Assembly (NCBI GenBank): GCA_963082975.1
Contig: OY720350.1
Coordinates: forward strand, 38,422,660 to 38,486,659
Reading direction: 5' to 3'
Source of the DNA: Labia minor
Lineage: Eukaryota > Arthropoda > Insecta > Dermaptera > Spongiphoridae
DNA: 64,000 nucleotides
This document shows, in pieces, positions 25,715-38,789 of the stretch (the stretch's first letter is position 1; every line of letters starts with the position of its first letter). The notes under the pieces were generated by a model. It made no database searches, was not told the DNA's origin, and saw nothing but the letters and a program-made list of their open reading frames with translations. The position numbers and the translations under genes were made by a program.

Positions 25715-26173
25715 AGCTGGAGTGTCTCCACTCGACTATCTCGCAATTTGAATTGGATTAAATAACATAATATATTATATTTAAATTAAATTTAATTAAT
25801 TATAAATTATAAATAATAAATAATAAATATTAAACCAGCGCATGTTTGGCTTTTTGTTGATGGCACCACGTCACGTGTTGGCGCGTGAGATTTGCAGTGT
25901 TAAAAAATTAATTCTGGTAATTTCAGCGAATCAATCAAGCTGAAATTCTATATATAGCAGTTTTATACAATTATTAATCATGTGAAAAATTATCAAACAT
26001 ATCTTTATTTTTACGGTCACTTTAGAGGAAAAAAAATCAAAACGTTGTAGGTAATGACCCTCTTCCGGTTGAGCTACATTTCTCAAAAGTTGATAGAAAA
26101 CTATGAATTTTGAATAATGTCCATGTACCAAATTTCATCATTTTAGCTCAAACCGTTTTTGCGTAATCTTGCC

Positions 26174-26225
<52 letters not shown>

Positions 26226-26337
26226 TTTTTCTCAACCTTAGTGAAAATCATTCAGGGACCTTCAAAACGTATAAAAATATAAAAATCTCAACATCGAAAA
26301 TTTTCGTGATCGCAATACTATCTCTGGCGAGATAGTA
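25715..26337 (-). mobile_element. HINE-A (Helentron-like), complete copy
   Basis: The hairpin end is at the left: GGAGTGTCTCCACTC, stem GAGTG/CACTC, then CTATCTCGC. The other end carries GCGAGATAG at 26327-26335. The interior contains CACGTGTTGGCGCGTGAG, the TATACAATTATTAATCATG segment that serves as the empty-site reference for the nested insertion at 44218, the core on the minus strand, and a long (AC)n microsatellite at 26182-26222. It is about 620 bp and non-coding. Confidence 0.8.
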
Positions 26338-26693
26338 ATAAGACTATATATATATAAGTTTTTAAAAAAATAATAAATTATTAGATACATATTTGTGTTG
26401 AAATATGAAATTTGTATAAATATAATTTTTTTACTAAGAGACCAGAATGGAAGTGAAAGAGAATTGTGCTTATAGCCTAATTCTCCAAATTTACTAGGAT
26501 TTAATAATTAATTCCAAATAAATGCAAAAATTAGCTAATATAACAAGTCAATAAATTTAAAAAATATTTTGTATTGTTACCTCAATTACTTGTATATATC
26601 CATAAATGTTAGCATATAATATTGATAATCTTTTAGTAACATATTTTATGTATGTAAATTTTAATAATTAAAAAATAATAAAAATTTTATTTA

Positions 26694-27106
26694 CTAGGGT
26701 AGGTCATTAAGTCCGTGACTTTTTGAATTTCCCGTTTCTTAATTGAAATGGTAATACTGATCCTATCAGTTGACTCCTGTCGAAAATTGAACCAGCTGGA
26801 TCTTTTAGTTTTTGTGAATTGAGGAAAAAAAATGGAAAAAAAGTGAATTTCCATGATACGAATTGCTCACTCATCCGCCCTATTCTCCGGAATTAATCCC
26901 GAATGTCTATTTTTTGTTTCCAAACCTGAAGAAATAACTCATCTCACAAACAAATACCTATTTTAATCTTATTTTTTTGAAGGGATAAAAAAATTGTATT
27001 TGAAGTGTATAGAACTCAAAGAAGACTACTTAGAAAAATAAAATAATTTTTTATCCAAAAACTTGTGTTTCATTCAAAAAGTTGCGGACTTATTGACCTG
27101 TCCTCG
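26694..27106 (+). mobile_element. mariner-family relic with both terminal repeats
   Basis: The left terminus CTAGGGTAGGTCATTAAG and the right terminus, read inward as CGAGGACAGGTCAATAAG, are imperfect inverted repeats of about 35 bp, each ending in ACTTTTTGAAT. TA flanks both sides (26692-26693 and 27107-27108). The interior encodes only the transposase C-terminus, with stops, around an ATCCGCCCTATTCTCCGG segment that matches the HPPYSP region. At 413 bp it is about one third of a complete mariner. Confidence 0.8.
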
Positions 27107-27108
27107 TA

Positions 27109-28071
27109 TAAAAAAAAATAATTAATTTTAAATTGTTTAATTTTATAAAAGAATAAAACCTATTGAAATTGATTTCTATATGATGAATATAATAACTAAC
27201 AGGTGAGTGAATGGACAATTTAATTTTTTATTCAATTTTGTTTAATTAACAATAATAAAAGACATAATAAATTACTAATTCTAATCATAGTAATTCATTT
27301 ATTTCTGATTTATTATGGTGTTAGGTGATGTGTTGGCTTGTTTTTTTTTTATTTTTGCTCTATGGATTTAACTACAAAATGTCTATAAAAAGTTAATGAA
27401 ATTGAAGTCGATAATTGAATTAGTGCTCCTGTCTGAGCTAAGTTGTGTGGTCTTCATCTTGTTCTTTTATTTGCATAAGGAAAGTGATGGAACTTAGTAA
27501 TTTCAGTGAAAAGAGCTCACTCGCTTTTAATATTTTAATCTGATAGCCAACGGCGTTTGTTTATCAAGTCGAGCTTGTCAGAGGCATCCGGTGATGGATC
27601 GGACTCCAGGGCATAAATGAAACCTTTTAAGATATTAACGTGTTTTATGCGAGGTGAATTAACACTAACAGAATAAAGGCACAATGCTTTTGTTTCCAAT
27701 GTGACGAGGGTTCGGAGATAAAATTAAACAGAATAGAGTGGAGAAGAGTCAGTTTAGAAATATATAGAAAACAATTTCAATAAAGACTAAAATAGACCAA
27801 TCGGTGTAAAGGGTTGCAAATTAAAACAGTTACATTTAATCGAATAGGTAAAAAAAAACAACAAGTTGTTCGATTTAAATTGAGATGGAGGGGAAAAAAT
27901 ATAGTCAAATGTCAACATACTTCCATATGACTTCATTTCCTTCTCTCACAAAAACATTGAATTTAAATAAAGGATGTTCATTAGGATATAATTAACAAAA
28001 ACTAGGATGCATCTGTCATAAAGTATATTATGTTGGCAGAAAAAAAAAATAATTCCATTCTTAAGTATATA
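27109..28071. other. Intergenic DNA, mixed composition, no gene called
   Basis: A moderately GC-richer part (about 27530-27760) has no convincing open frame. Nothing else was recognised. Confidence 0.45.
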
Positions 28072-28509
28072 CGAGACCAAGAAAAACGATGTTTTTCAAT
28101 TTTTTGTTTGTTTTATTTTTCAAAATTCAAGATAGCTGAGACTTGTACGATGTCAGCTGAACGTGTGCGAAATATTTTGCAAAACCATTTGAATATGGAA
28201 AGCTGTGTGCAACGTGGGTGCCGCATTTCCTAACGTTAGACCAAAAATTGCTTGGAAAAACCATTTCTAACGACAATTTGGTGCTGTAGGCGTAATTCAA
28301 ACGAATTTTTGCGTCGATTCATAACTGTTGATGAGACTTAAATTAAATTAAATCAAATTTAATTAATTAATTAATTAAATTAATTAGAACACCGTTATGA
28401 GAAATGTATCAGTGTTGATGGAGAATTATGTCGAAAAAATATAGCAAAAAAAAAAATTGAAAAACATAGTTTTTCTTGGTCAGGTCGGAAACTTTTTAGA
28501 CCACCCTCA
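28072..28509 (+). mobile_element. mariner relic (transposase N-terminal half)
   Basis: Plus-strand frames read SAERVRNILQNHLNMESCVQ and then, after shifts, LLTLDQKLL and NEFLRRFITVDET, a pattern typical of the mariner transposase up to its first catalytic Asp. The right end TTAGACCACCCTCA is flanked by TA. The left end keeps only the inner part of the inverted repeat (GACCAAGAAAAACGATG facing CATAGTTTTTCTTGGTC). The catalytic C-terminal part is deleted. Confidence 0.7.
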
Positions 28510-28664
28510 TATTCACTAACTCATAAACATGAGAATTTTAATTTATTATTAAGTTCTTATCAATATTTTAGTAAATAGATTTAGTAAATTGTTTTATAAT
28601 AATATTACTAATACAAATCATTTAAATATAGTAAACTGAATGTTTGTACTAGGTGTTCCATGAA

Positions 28665-29170
28665 GAATGCCTATTTCGAAAAGTTTTCATTGTAATAAAG
28701 AAGATAAACTTTGAGGTTATGTATCGAAGAAAATATTCATATTGATTCTTACAACGACAAAAAATGCTATGAAGAATTTTCAAAGAAAATAATCTTCTCT
28801 GATGAAGCATATTTCGAGCTTGATGGTTAAGTCATTAAACAAAACTAGACTATTTGAAGAACTGAATATCTAATGTCCCATTCATCCACCCCGTGTCAAT
28901 GTTCGATCGACAAATTCTTTAACAATTTCATTGTTTTGATTACTGTGTGGCTGGTTGTGTCGTCATGTTAAAACCAGATGTCTGTACAATCCATTGCAGC
29001 ACTTTCAGAAGAAGTTTGTTTTATCTTACGTTGACGGTGAGAGTATTTCCAGTAACATTCTCGAAGAATGGTCCAATCACTCCTCTAGCTTAAAATAGAC
29101 AACAATGATATTGAAAAACATGGTGGACAAATGGGAAGCAGAAATATTTTTAAGTTTTAGCGAGACAAAT
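28665..29170 (+). mobile_element. Degenerate DDE (Tc1/mariner-type) transposase relic
   Basis: A plus-strand frame contains IIFSDEAYFELDG followed by VIKQN, matching the catalytic-Asp region (SDEAhF, VNkQN) of a transposase lineage distinct from the mariners above. Stops and frameshifts follow. No terminal repeats were found, so limits are approximate. Confidence 0.5.
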
Positions 29171-29814
29171 CATCAAAGATTACAAGCGAATGTAAGTTAG
29201 AAAATAAAAAAAATGAATAAAAAAGAACAATAGACTCTAACGAAAAAACCCTAGATCACCTTTCACAGGTATATATTAAAAAGAAAATGCAAGTGATCTG
29301 GATCTATATATTGAGAAGAAATTAGAATAGCTTTAAAATTGAATTAAATATAATTGAATATAAACTCTAATTGTATTTACAATAGAACAAATATTAAAGC
29401 TAATTCAATATCTACTAATATCTATTAAACGCTTTGGTATATCTGTATGAAATGAATTACTAATTGCATATGAAATGAGAAATCTCTTTAAAAAAATTGA
29501 AAATAGATTTTACAATTTTTCCTATATTTTGCATTATCAGCAAATTATACAAATAATATAATATATTTTAAAATATGGTGTATTTGTTAATAAACTATAC
29601 AAACATATAGTAAGAGATGCCTAAGTGAATAAAATGATATAAATAATTATAATACGTAAATAAAATGCATTTCAATAATATATGCACAGAATTAATAATT
29701 GGAAAATCAAAAAAGTACAATTTAGTGAACAATTTTGGTTTATAATGAAGAAAATAATAATAATAATAATTTTATAATATTGGCTGATTAAAAATATATA
29801 TTGAGCTGAATATC

Positions 29815-30065
29815 GTAATTATAAGAAATAAAAACCTCTTTTTGTGCACGTCAACGTTTCGGTTCCTGACCAGAGCCATCTTCAATACTTAACTTTTATC
29901 TTCTTTATTCAAAACTATAAAGAGGATCAAAGTCACAACTGGCGTAATATTTTGCTGTAATAAATAAAAATCATAAATTGTCGATCTCCTCCAATAACGA
30001 CACAAAGTCCTGAATCCTGAGCACGAACCGAAACGATTAGGTCATTTTTATTTCTTAACCTTCAC
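29815..30065. repeat. Inverted repeat pair with GAACCGAAACG motifs
   Basis: The left arm (29821-29875, read on minus) and the right arm (30010-30060, read on plus) both contain GAACCGAAACG followed about 20-30 bases later by TTTTTATTTCTTA. They point away from each other and are separated by about 130 bp. The left arm on the minus strand also reads GAAGATGGCTCTGGTCAGG. Such text occurs near Penelope-like retroelement ends, some of which carry hammerhead ribozymes, but a canonical CUGAUGA core is not present. Confidence 0.4.
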
Positions 30066-31296
30066 TTCTTACTGGGTTCCCGTCGATTTCCAGTATACTA
30101 TAATAATAATAATAATAATAATATAATAATATCATTATCAGTTATTCTTTGAATAAGGTGAAGAACATGGGATAAAGAGGGGCGATGAGAGGGTATTATC
30201 TACACTAATCATAGATTCCGGTATTTTTTTAGGTTTAAAAATGTTAATGATCTTTTGAAAAATAAACATATTAATGATTTTTAAAATGTCTTTAGTAAAG
30301 ATAGTGTTCTAGATAAAACATTAGAAAAAATTTCTTAACTAAAATTAAATTAATGGTGTTCGTAATATAATTAGAAATATGTACAATATTTAATATTTAT
30401 TGTATATAAACAAGATAGACCATTACATTTTATAAAGAGTTTAAATCCTTTTCGGGGTTGAATATGAATAATTAATATCAAAATAATTAAAACAAATAAA
30501 AATGTGATTCTGAATTAAATTTAATTATTAATATTTTTTTATTATTTATTATTTATTGGATCTAAGCCCATTCTACATATTTATTTATTATCTAGATATA
30601 ATATTATAATAATATTATATTATATATTAATTTGTTATTTCAATCCTTGAAGTGCCGATGAGGATTATATTCGAAGACATATAGTAGCGTTTCTAATCTT
30701 ATTTTACTTATTTATCATATTATAAATAATTTTTTATTCTGTTAATTAATTAATAATAATTAGTACAGGCATACTTATATTTACGCATATCCATCGATTT
30801 TCGTTCCATCTAACCCTTCAATTTTTAGATTTTAGTTTATTGTATGAAAAAGAAATAAAAAATAAAATATTTTAAAACTAATATTATAATTTTAAAATAA
30901 TAAAAACATATACAACATTAAATATATATATATATTCGATTTACTTCAATTCATCGCCCCCTGAATCTCCTCAGTGGTATATAATAGTGTATTGTATATA
31001 AAATGAAACAATTTTAATAACTTTCAATTATAAAATATTTTTAGACAATTTTGAAGTAGTTTTCGTGTCGCGTAAATAGATTTTTTTTTTTGTTATAATT
31101 AATTCTCTATTCCATGAACGTCTTAAGGCGTCTGGTTTAATTATATATAATATATTTTTTTAAGATAATAACTAAATAATACTAATAAGATAATTTAAAG
31201 AAATAGCTTCACAAGGGATGGAATTACAGCTATTAATAACAGTAACATGCTTAAATTTTCCTAATGCTTTGTACTTACAGATGTTACGTTGAAAGT

Positions 31297-31340
<44 letters not shown>

Positions 31341-32624
31341 ATTTTAAAAAGAGAGATTTACATTTGAATAAATTTATATATTTTGAATTGGTTTAAATAT
31401 TGTTATAACTAAAACAAATAAGCAATATTTTTTTCTAGGATAAATAGGTTCTATTGAATCATAAGACAATTTGTTCTAAAAGTATCAACATATAGTAAGA
31501 TAAACAGAAGAAAAAGTTTTTGACATATTGATGATCATGTAAAGGATGTTTGAAGGACAATATGAAAGAGTGTATTCTTGGAGATGAAAACCCCTTTGTA
31601 ATGGCTATTAAGATGTATTTGAGGGACTGAAACAAAGAAAATTTTTCTAAAATCTCGGAAATTATTCATATATAAAAATATCAGAACACATGTCGATTGA
31701 TATTATTAAATATCTTATAAATTATTAATAAATAAGTTTCTCAACATATTTAAGTTATATTTTTTACAATAAAAAAAATGATTCCAGTAGGAAGTTCTTA
31801 AACAATATTTTAATTAATATTTACAAAATTATATTAATTGTTTTTTTTTTAAATTCAAAACAATTATTTTTGATTATTTTCATTATAGTTTGCTTTAATT
31901 CACAAATGATTCTTGTTTGAGGCTAACATAAATAAAAAAAAGAGTTTGTTCTAAATTCAAAAATAGTTCGATTACTTGGATTATTAGGTTCAAACTTGAT
32001 TACATAAGAAAAGAAATCAAAAGATGTAATATTTATTTGACTGGATTCTAAAAATAAGCTTTTATGATTCACAAAATTATCTTGAATATAAAAGAAATAA
32101 TTTTGAACATTCAACACCACTCATCGATCAATTATTAAATTAAACATTTTTATACGATGTTGAAAAATCACATGTGAACAAATATCAAATGATTATTATT
32201 GGATAGAAAAAAGTAAAAATATAATGGGATAAGATTGGATTTTAAAAAAAATTAACCAAAATCATTGAATTAAAAAAAAAAAAGAAAAACTTCATTCTTC
32301 TTGATTTTAGGCTGGATTTTCTAATTTTAATTAATATATCATCAAAATTTGGTAGTTTTTTGATGACTTAAGAGTGACTAGGAGAACTTAATTTGCTTAA
32401 TAAAATTCAACTAATTATCGTACTCAAATAGTAAATTAATTTAGAATTTAATATAAAAATAAAGAATTAACCATAGAATATATAGATATAAATAAATTTC
32501 TAAAAGTGCTAATTATTTTAATAAACAAAAAATAACTTTTAATAAATGATTAAACATATATAATGCTTGTAATATTCTTCTAATAATTTATATTATTTTT
32601 TAATAAATAAATAAAAAAAAAATT
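30066..32624. other. AT-rich intergenic DNA with (ATA)n and (AT)n runs
   Basis: There is a short (AAT)n run at about 30101-30130 and a long (AT)n run at 31300-31340. A body fragment resembling the SINE-like repeat may occur near 30550-30600. No gene was recognised. Confidence 0.5.
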
Positions 32625-32800
32625 TAAAATGTGAGGCGCGGTTAATAACTTTAGAGAATTTTTTTAATGTAGTGACTTTATAAGTCAACATCTAGATAGA
32701 CCATGAATGTAATAGGAAGACAAGATTATTAGTGAAAAATGAGCTTTAATTAGAAATTGTGGTTGTTGCGGCCAAGACTTTTCGAGTCCAATTGTATAAC
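32625..32800 (+). mobile_element. Small internally deleted fragment of the GATA-tailed LINE
   Basis: It keeps GTGAGGCGCGGTTAATAAC at the left and GTGGTTGTTGCGGCCAAGAC near the 3' end, with most of the intervening ORF lost. Confidence 0.5.
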
Positions 32801-33929
32801 AAAAATAGATTTTTATGAAGTGACACTTAAAACTGAAAATAAAAAACTAATTCCGATTTATGATATCGTTAAAGTCTCCAAAAACAAATAAGTCTTTTTT
32901 AATATAGGAAATAATTTTTTTAAGCGATTTATAAATGTTTTTAAAAGTATAATCAATTAATTAATTAATTTAAATTATTTATATTAAATAAAAAAAAAAT
33001 TGGTACATTTAATGAAAAATTTTGTTTTTTTTTCTTTTATACCCGAATAATTCGAAATATATAAATTCATTTTATATTTTTTATTTTGTGTGTGGTGAAT
33101 TTATCAAGATTGAGTATGGTCAATTAATGGATTTAATAAGTTAAAAAGAAGGATTACATCAGTTTTATTTCTTTCTCTTCGTTGATAGACTATCAAGGTT
33201 AAAAGAATATAGTATGTTTATTTGTAAATATTATAAGAGACTAATGTATATTATCTCTTAATAATGCTATTCATTTAAACGAGTACTTTAAGTTAATTAA
33301 ATAAATCAGTTAAGCGTTAAAATATATCAAAAGATTTTCATTTTAAACCATTGGTAGAATGAAAGAGTTTAAATCAGTATTTTTATATATATATATATAT
33401 ATATAGATTATATATAAAAAAGAAATAAAAAAAATCAATTGAAATTAAATAAAATGAATAAATAGAGATTTTCAAAGTTTGCACTATGTTCATTAATCTA
33501 AAATAAACACTCTATAATCCACTTCTTGTATGAATTGATTATGACGTGATTGATGTTTAACATTTATATTTTAAGAAATTATTTAGTATCAATTTATAAG
33601 TAATTTTATTTCGTATTTTTTTTTTTAAATAAAAATGAAATATATAATTATATATTAATCTTATCAATAAATTTTTAGAAATATATTATATATATAGAAT
33701 TTCATAATTTAAATGATATTCTGTTAGAAAATTTTCTTTTTTTATTTCTTGTTATTATAAATGACAAATGATTTAAATGATTCATGTTTTTAAAATATTA
33801 TGTAGTGATGATAGATTACTAAAACAAATTCTTAAACTGATCTTAAAAAGAAAATATTTTAATATTTTCGAAATGAGTAAAAACTGATTCAGTTTTCAAA
33901 AATATTCATCAGAAAAAAAATATTTTAAT

Positions 33930-34575
33930 TATTAAAAGGATGACATCTTTATTTAAATTTAAATACTTAGGTTCTGTGATAACGAAAGATAATAATATTC
34001 GAGATGAGTTTAAAGCGAGGTTACAATCGGGAAACGCCTGTTATCATGCAATAAAGGGGCTTATCGCATCAAAATTGTTATCAAAAGGGATAAAAGTTAA
34101 AATATATAAAACAATTATATTACCGGTTGTATTGTATGAGTGTGAGGAATGGTCTATGACCTTAGGTGACGAGAGTAGATTTAAAGTATTTGAGAATAGG
34201 ATTCTGCGAAGACTTTATGGGCCAAAGAAAGATGAGGTCACCGGGGAATGGCGAAGATTGCATAACGAGGAATTGCATGACCTCTATGCATCTCCAGATA
34301 TAGTTAATTATAAAATCGAGAAGACTACGGTGGGCAGGACACGTGGTTAGAATGGGAGAAGATTTAGAATGGCAAAAAATATATTGGTAGGTAACATCCA
34401 CTTGGAAGACCAAGGACACGGTGGGTGGATAATGTGGGAAAGGATGCGAGAGAGATGGGAGAAGAAAGGGACTGAAGGTTGTGGCTCAGAATAGGAATAC
34501 TTGGAGGGGTGTGGTTGCTGCGGCCAAGAACTTTCGAGTTCCGTAGAGTCACAGAGATAGATATAGATAGATGAC
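33930..34575 (+). mobile_element. Best-preserved 3' portion of the GATA-tailed non-LTR retrotransposon
   Basis: It begins within the reverse-transcriptase C-terminal region and ends GTAGAGTCACAGAGATAG followed by a GATA-type microsatellite. The 5' part is missing, as is usual for truncated LINE copies. This is the reference for fragments at 7190, 23177, 32625, 43390, 55640 and 56262. Confidence 0.8.
33940..34350 (+). pseudogene. LINE reverse-transcriptase C-terminal fragment, frameshifted
   Basis: The 136-codon frame contains KFKYLGSVITKDNNIRDEFK, then KIYKTIILPVVLYECEEWSM and RILRRLYGPKKDE, the conserved post-catalytic part of many insect LINE reverse transcriptases (YLGS, K.Y...I.PV.LYG.E.W). 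The frame is lost after the GRTRG codons. The RWAGHVARMG-like part and the rest of the C-terminus continue in other frames to about 34540. The FADD catalytic motif is not included. The clade is not decided. Confidence 0.8.
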
Positions 34576-36180
34576 ATCTTTATATATATAAAAACAAAAC
34601 ATTAAATAAATAATTGAAATTAGCCACTGAATATAAATTAAAATGTTAAATCAGCCTTAATATGTCTGAAAAGTAAACTTTAACAATTTTGGTTAATGTT
34701 TAAACAAATAAATTAATATACTAATCAAGCTAATTCATCATCATATACCCTTCTCTTCATCAATCTTAATGTAAATTTACATTTATATATTTGAAATAAT
34801 TTAATAATTGGATTTTGAAATTTACATTATTGTTTAAATCTTGAATTTTTAAAAATCAAATAATACCTTTGACCAATATGATCTATATTCTGAGTTAAGT
34901 TTATGATTATGTATTAGTTCATTATAAATTTTAAATAATATACAATATAAATATATATCATAATAAAATAAAACGTATCCTAAAAAAGTTTTTGGTGAGA
35001 TGGCTTATTTTTTTATTCGTTATATTTTCAAGGCCCATTTTCATGAATATTAGTTTTTTTTTAAAATTAGATTTGTTTATAAAAACTTAATAGAAAAGTC
35101 ACAGTTTGGGGTAAATTATATTCAATAGGAGCTTGATGTAAAGGATAAATATAAAAAAAGTAAAAAAAAAAAAATATAATTTTAATACGGCTACCTTATA
35201 ATTCAAAATAAAAAGATTTATATTGTGGAATTCATATGGTGTGTGTACCAGGGCTGGAATTTACTCGTTTTATTAATATTATATTATTAAAAACAACTTT
35301 TTTTCATCATTAAAATAAAGATAACTTTTAAATAGAAATAATGATAAAAGAATTTGAAAATCGGTAAGAAGAATATAAAGATGAGTAAAATTGAAAAGAG
35401 AGAAAAACAGGGAAGGGGAACCCTTGAATTGGTAAGATAATACCATGTTGAAGGTAAAATGTGTGAGGATATTTTGTAGAATGTTTTGACAAATGTTTTT
35501 ATGGTATTGAATGGCTTTTGTTATTTCCAAAAAAAAAACCGTTTTGAAAGAATGTTTAAAAAAAATTCACATCCCTGTTAGAAGCATACAAACAGTATTA
35601 TTTAAAAAAAAACAGATATCCAGATTTATTAATTTTAAAGTCTTTTCATTCAAATCTACAAAAATTTAGATATTCTTGATGTTGAATTATTAATTTTATT
35701 CATATTCTTTGCATTCAAATCTTCAATAATTAAGATATCCTTGTTGTATTATTTAAAAAAAATAATGTATTTACACAAAGAAATTCCACAGAAACATGTA
35801 ACAAACTATTTTTATTTTATTATAAATATTATACAATAATTTATTATATCTATTGTTGAAAAAAATAATTGTTTTATAAATCATTATGTTCATTATCATT
35901 TTGTTATTCATTTTCAAATAAATAAATTTTATTTATATAAAAATAATAATGCAAATTTTAATAAATTTGATTTTTTTTTTAATTATTTGAATTTCTTTTA
36001 TATAAAAATTATTATTTTATTTCTTCTTTTAATGATAAAAATAAATCAAAAATTTATTTACATAATAATTGATTTTAAATGATAAAAAAACGAATATTTG
36101 TTTGTTTTTGTCATGACAGAACAATGTTTTTGTTTTTCTAATGATTGATGAAAAATAAATATTAGCTCCATGTGACTTAC
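34576..36180. other. AT-rich DNA, probably partly first intron of the minus-strand gene
   Basis: No features recognised. Because the exon at 36181-36265 has a donor pointing into this region, at least part of it is likely intronic on the minus strand. Confidence 0.45.
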
Positions 36181-36265
36181 TGTTATAGGAGATTAACTTT
36201 CGCGTTGATCCAAGACGTCTAATAGGAGATTTGACGGTGCCTCCTCCAGCATCTTCCTCATCCAT
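36181..36265 (-). CDS. First coding exon of an unidentified gene
   Basis: On the minus strand an ATG at 36265 opens MDEEDAGGGTVKSPIRRLGS followed by TRKLISYN. The exon then ends in a perfect GTAAGT donor, leaving one base of a split codon (28 codons plus 1). The acidic, glycine-containing start and Ser/Arg-rich segment look protein-like, and the local GC content is well above background. Upstream is a GC-richer promoter-like region. No downstream exon was recognised to the left, so the gene has a long first intron or continues outside. The protein family was not recognised. Confidence 0.6.
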
Positions 36266-36429
36266 AATGAAATTGAAGGTAGTCAAACACGAAGACAAAA
36301 GAAATTCACACCCTCTCTCACAATATCAAAAAAAGTAGCAATTAATAATCCAAAAACACCATTTGGAAAACACTAAACATTCACATTAAAAATAACAAAC
36401 AAAAAAAATTTTTAAAAAAAACACGAAGG

Positions 36430-36625
36430 CGTCAATGATAATGAAAGACAACTGGAAGAATGGAAGAGTGAAACAAAAAGTGAAATGGATAAAAGTCACG
36501 CGGACGAGGACAACATTCAGTTGGCAAGTTTAACGGTTGATTCGGGAATGCAAAGTAGAAGCGTGAGTGCCGCGTGGGTCGCTAAGCCAATGTGATCACC
36601 GTAGCAACGGGAGGCAAACATCTCC
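36430..36625 (-). promoter_or_regulatory. Putative promoter/5' leader of the 36.2-kb gene
   Basis: This is the least AT-rich patch upstream of the exon at 36265, with CACGCGG and GTGAGTGCCGCGTGGG. It contains GATCACCGTAGCAACGG at its distal end, loosely similar to an RFX-type X-box half. No TATA box or clear initiator was found, so the start site is not fixed. Confidence 0.4.
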
Positions 36626-36639
36626 GAACACAATTCCGA

Positions 36640-38529
36640 ACATATACGAATATTACCGAAATCAACACGCTGATATACAACCTCCATTTTTTAGCCACCT
36701 GCTGCTATCTATTAAATTTTAACATGAACTATTTCAAATATTGTTCATCGATAAGAAAAATGTATGAATTTAATGAATTATTAATTACCTTCTGTATATA
36801 AAAAATTAATAAAAAAATTAATAGAAAATTAGATTAACCTTTTTGTAATTATTTCATATTAAAACATAATTAGATTAATTAACAAAATATTATATAACAT
36901 AAATATAATTATCATTATCAATAAAAAATCAACTAAAATTATTTTAAGGTATCTATTATTTTAATAATACAAAAATAAAATAAATATAAAAATAAAATTT
37001 AATATTTAAAGTAAAATATAATAATAAAACACTTAAATAAATATTCAATATATATTTAATTATTAAAACATTGATATAAGAATATATTCCCATAGGAGAG
37101 TTGAACGATAGTGAATCACTTGATTTCTCAGTATTGAAAACCACAGACCATCTATTGAAAGCATAATATATAATAAAATAAGAGAATAAAATAATAGGAG
37201 CTATAATAATATTATTATATGAACTAACAAATATATTTAAAATCACACAAGAAAATCAGAATAATTTCTTATAATTTTATAATTTAAATTCTTCATGCAC
37301 ATAAAAATTGATCATTCTTTTCCAAATGTTTATTTATTGTAAGTCTGGTTAGTTGTTTTTAGAGATATGAAAATATCTTTATTCATGATTTTCAGTTTAG
37401 GATATTTATTATTTACTTTCCCATATTAGAATCTCCTTCCCTGATTGACCGAACATGTGCTCGATAGTTTAAAAATGTATTATTAATGAAGTGAGAATAT
37501 TGTTTTAATAATAATGAAGGGATATATTAATAAATTTTTGATTGTATGATTATTATGAATGTTCTCCATTCTACTTTTCTGTTTTTTTATACTTATTCTT
37601 ATATATAATAAATAAGCATTTATTTGTCTTTGTCAAGTCGGCGTACAAATCTTACAACAATTCAATATACAATTAGGTTTTCAATAAAACACAAAAAAGC
37701 AAATATACATCAAAAGAGAAAAAATATATATATAGATTAAACAATAATAAACAGATAAATATATAAATAAACACATCAATTGTGTTTCATGACATAAACC
37801 ACCCATCGTCTCACTCATTGATTATGAAACTTCTTAATCTTAAAGTGACTATATATCTATACATACCACCCACCTGTTGCTCGTTTCCTATATTTAAGAG
37901 AATTTACATATAATTATTTTCACTAAAAGGCACCATTGGGTGAGAGACTAGTCTGGCGAGATATGGAGATAAATCCATAACTTATTATCCGTTCCTAGAT
38001 GAAGAGATCCATACAGAATATGGAGATATAATTTGCAAATTTCGAACAAAGACAAGTTAGAATGGAAAAAGGTGGATAAAAAAGATGGTGGATAACATAA
38101 TCTTTTGTATATATATATATTTTTTTAAAAAAATGTAAATATTTGTATCCTTATAATTATATAATGTATTGTACAATGTAACTTATAAGAAAAATTGTAA
38201 ATAAATAATATTATCTCCCCCCCCATCCCTCCCCCCTTCAATCACTTACAATCTCCAGGTTTTGCTAGCCTTTCCTGGTGAGTTAACAATCACACAACCC
38301 TGATTATATGTATATTAAACTTAAAATATGCTTAAGTAAAAAAAAAAGAAAACAAATGTAAATCAAATTTAATATAATTAAGTAAAATTGTAATAAATGA
38401 TCGCAAAAGAAACAATTTAATCTTGTAAATATTGTAACTTTCATCTTTTGTATGTTCTGATAATCTCACCTATAGTAAAAATTTTGGCTAATAAACATAC
38501 TCTTTAAATTGAAAAAAAAAAATTGAAAA
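36640..38529. other. AT-rich intergenic DNA, no gene
   Basis: Only AT-driven short frames are seen. A C-run with CCCCCCCCATCCCTCCCCCC-type composition lies at about 38217-38238. Confidence 0.5.
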
Positions 38530-38765
38530 AGAGGCTAGCCTCGCTGCCTCACATTCACATGGTCCCGGGTTCAAGTCCCGGGTCTGGCAAGGGAATTTCT
38601 CTAGCTGCGGTCTATGGGACGGAGTCAACCCAGCCTCCGGGATCAACATTGGGGAATAGCGCCTCCGATCAAGAAGATCAAGGTCAAGGTTGAGAGGACC
38701 CGTTCTACTGATCATAGGACACCTCATTGATATAGGCGTTGTCCTTGCGTAGGACGTACAAAAGT
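38530..38765 (+). mobile_element. tRNA-derived SINE
   Basis: The head contains a B-box-like GGTTCAAGTCCCGGG forming a T-arm: six-base CCCGGG arms pair around a seven-base TTCAAGT loop. The preceding part has GGCTAGCCTCGCTGCC where an A-box-like region would sit. A unique body of about 170 bp follows and ends in a T-rich tail. A mature tRNA cannot be folded from the whole head, so this is a repeat and not a functional tRNA gene. Confidence 0.55.
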
Positions 38766-38789
38766 CAGAGGTTTTTTATTATTTTTTTT

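Noticed and set aside
26182..26222. (AC)n run as a stand-alone regulatory feature
   Set aside because: It occupies the standard microsatellite position of HINE-A and is explained by that element.
38545..38620. Functional tRNA gene
   Set aside because: A T-arm-like structure and B box are present, but no acceptor stem, anticodon arm or proper A box can be folded around them; a SINE head fits better.
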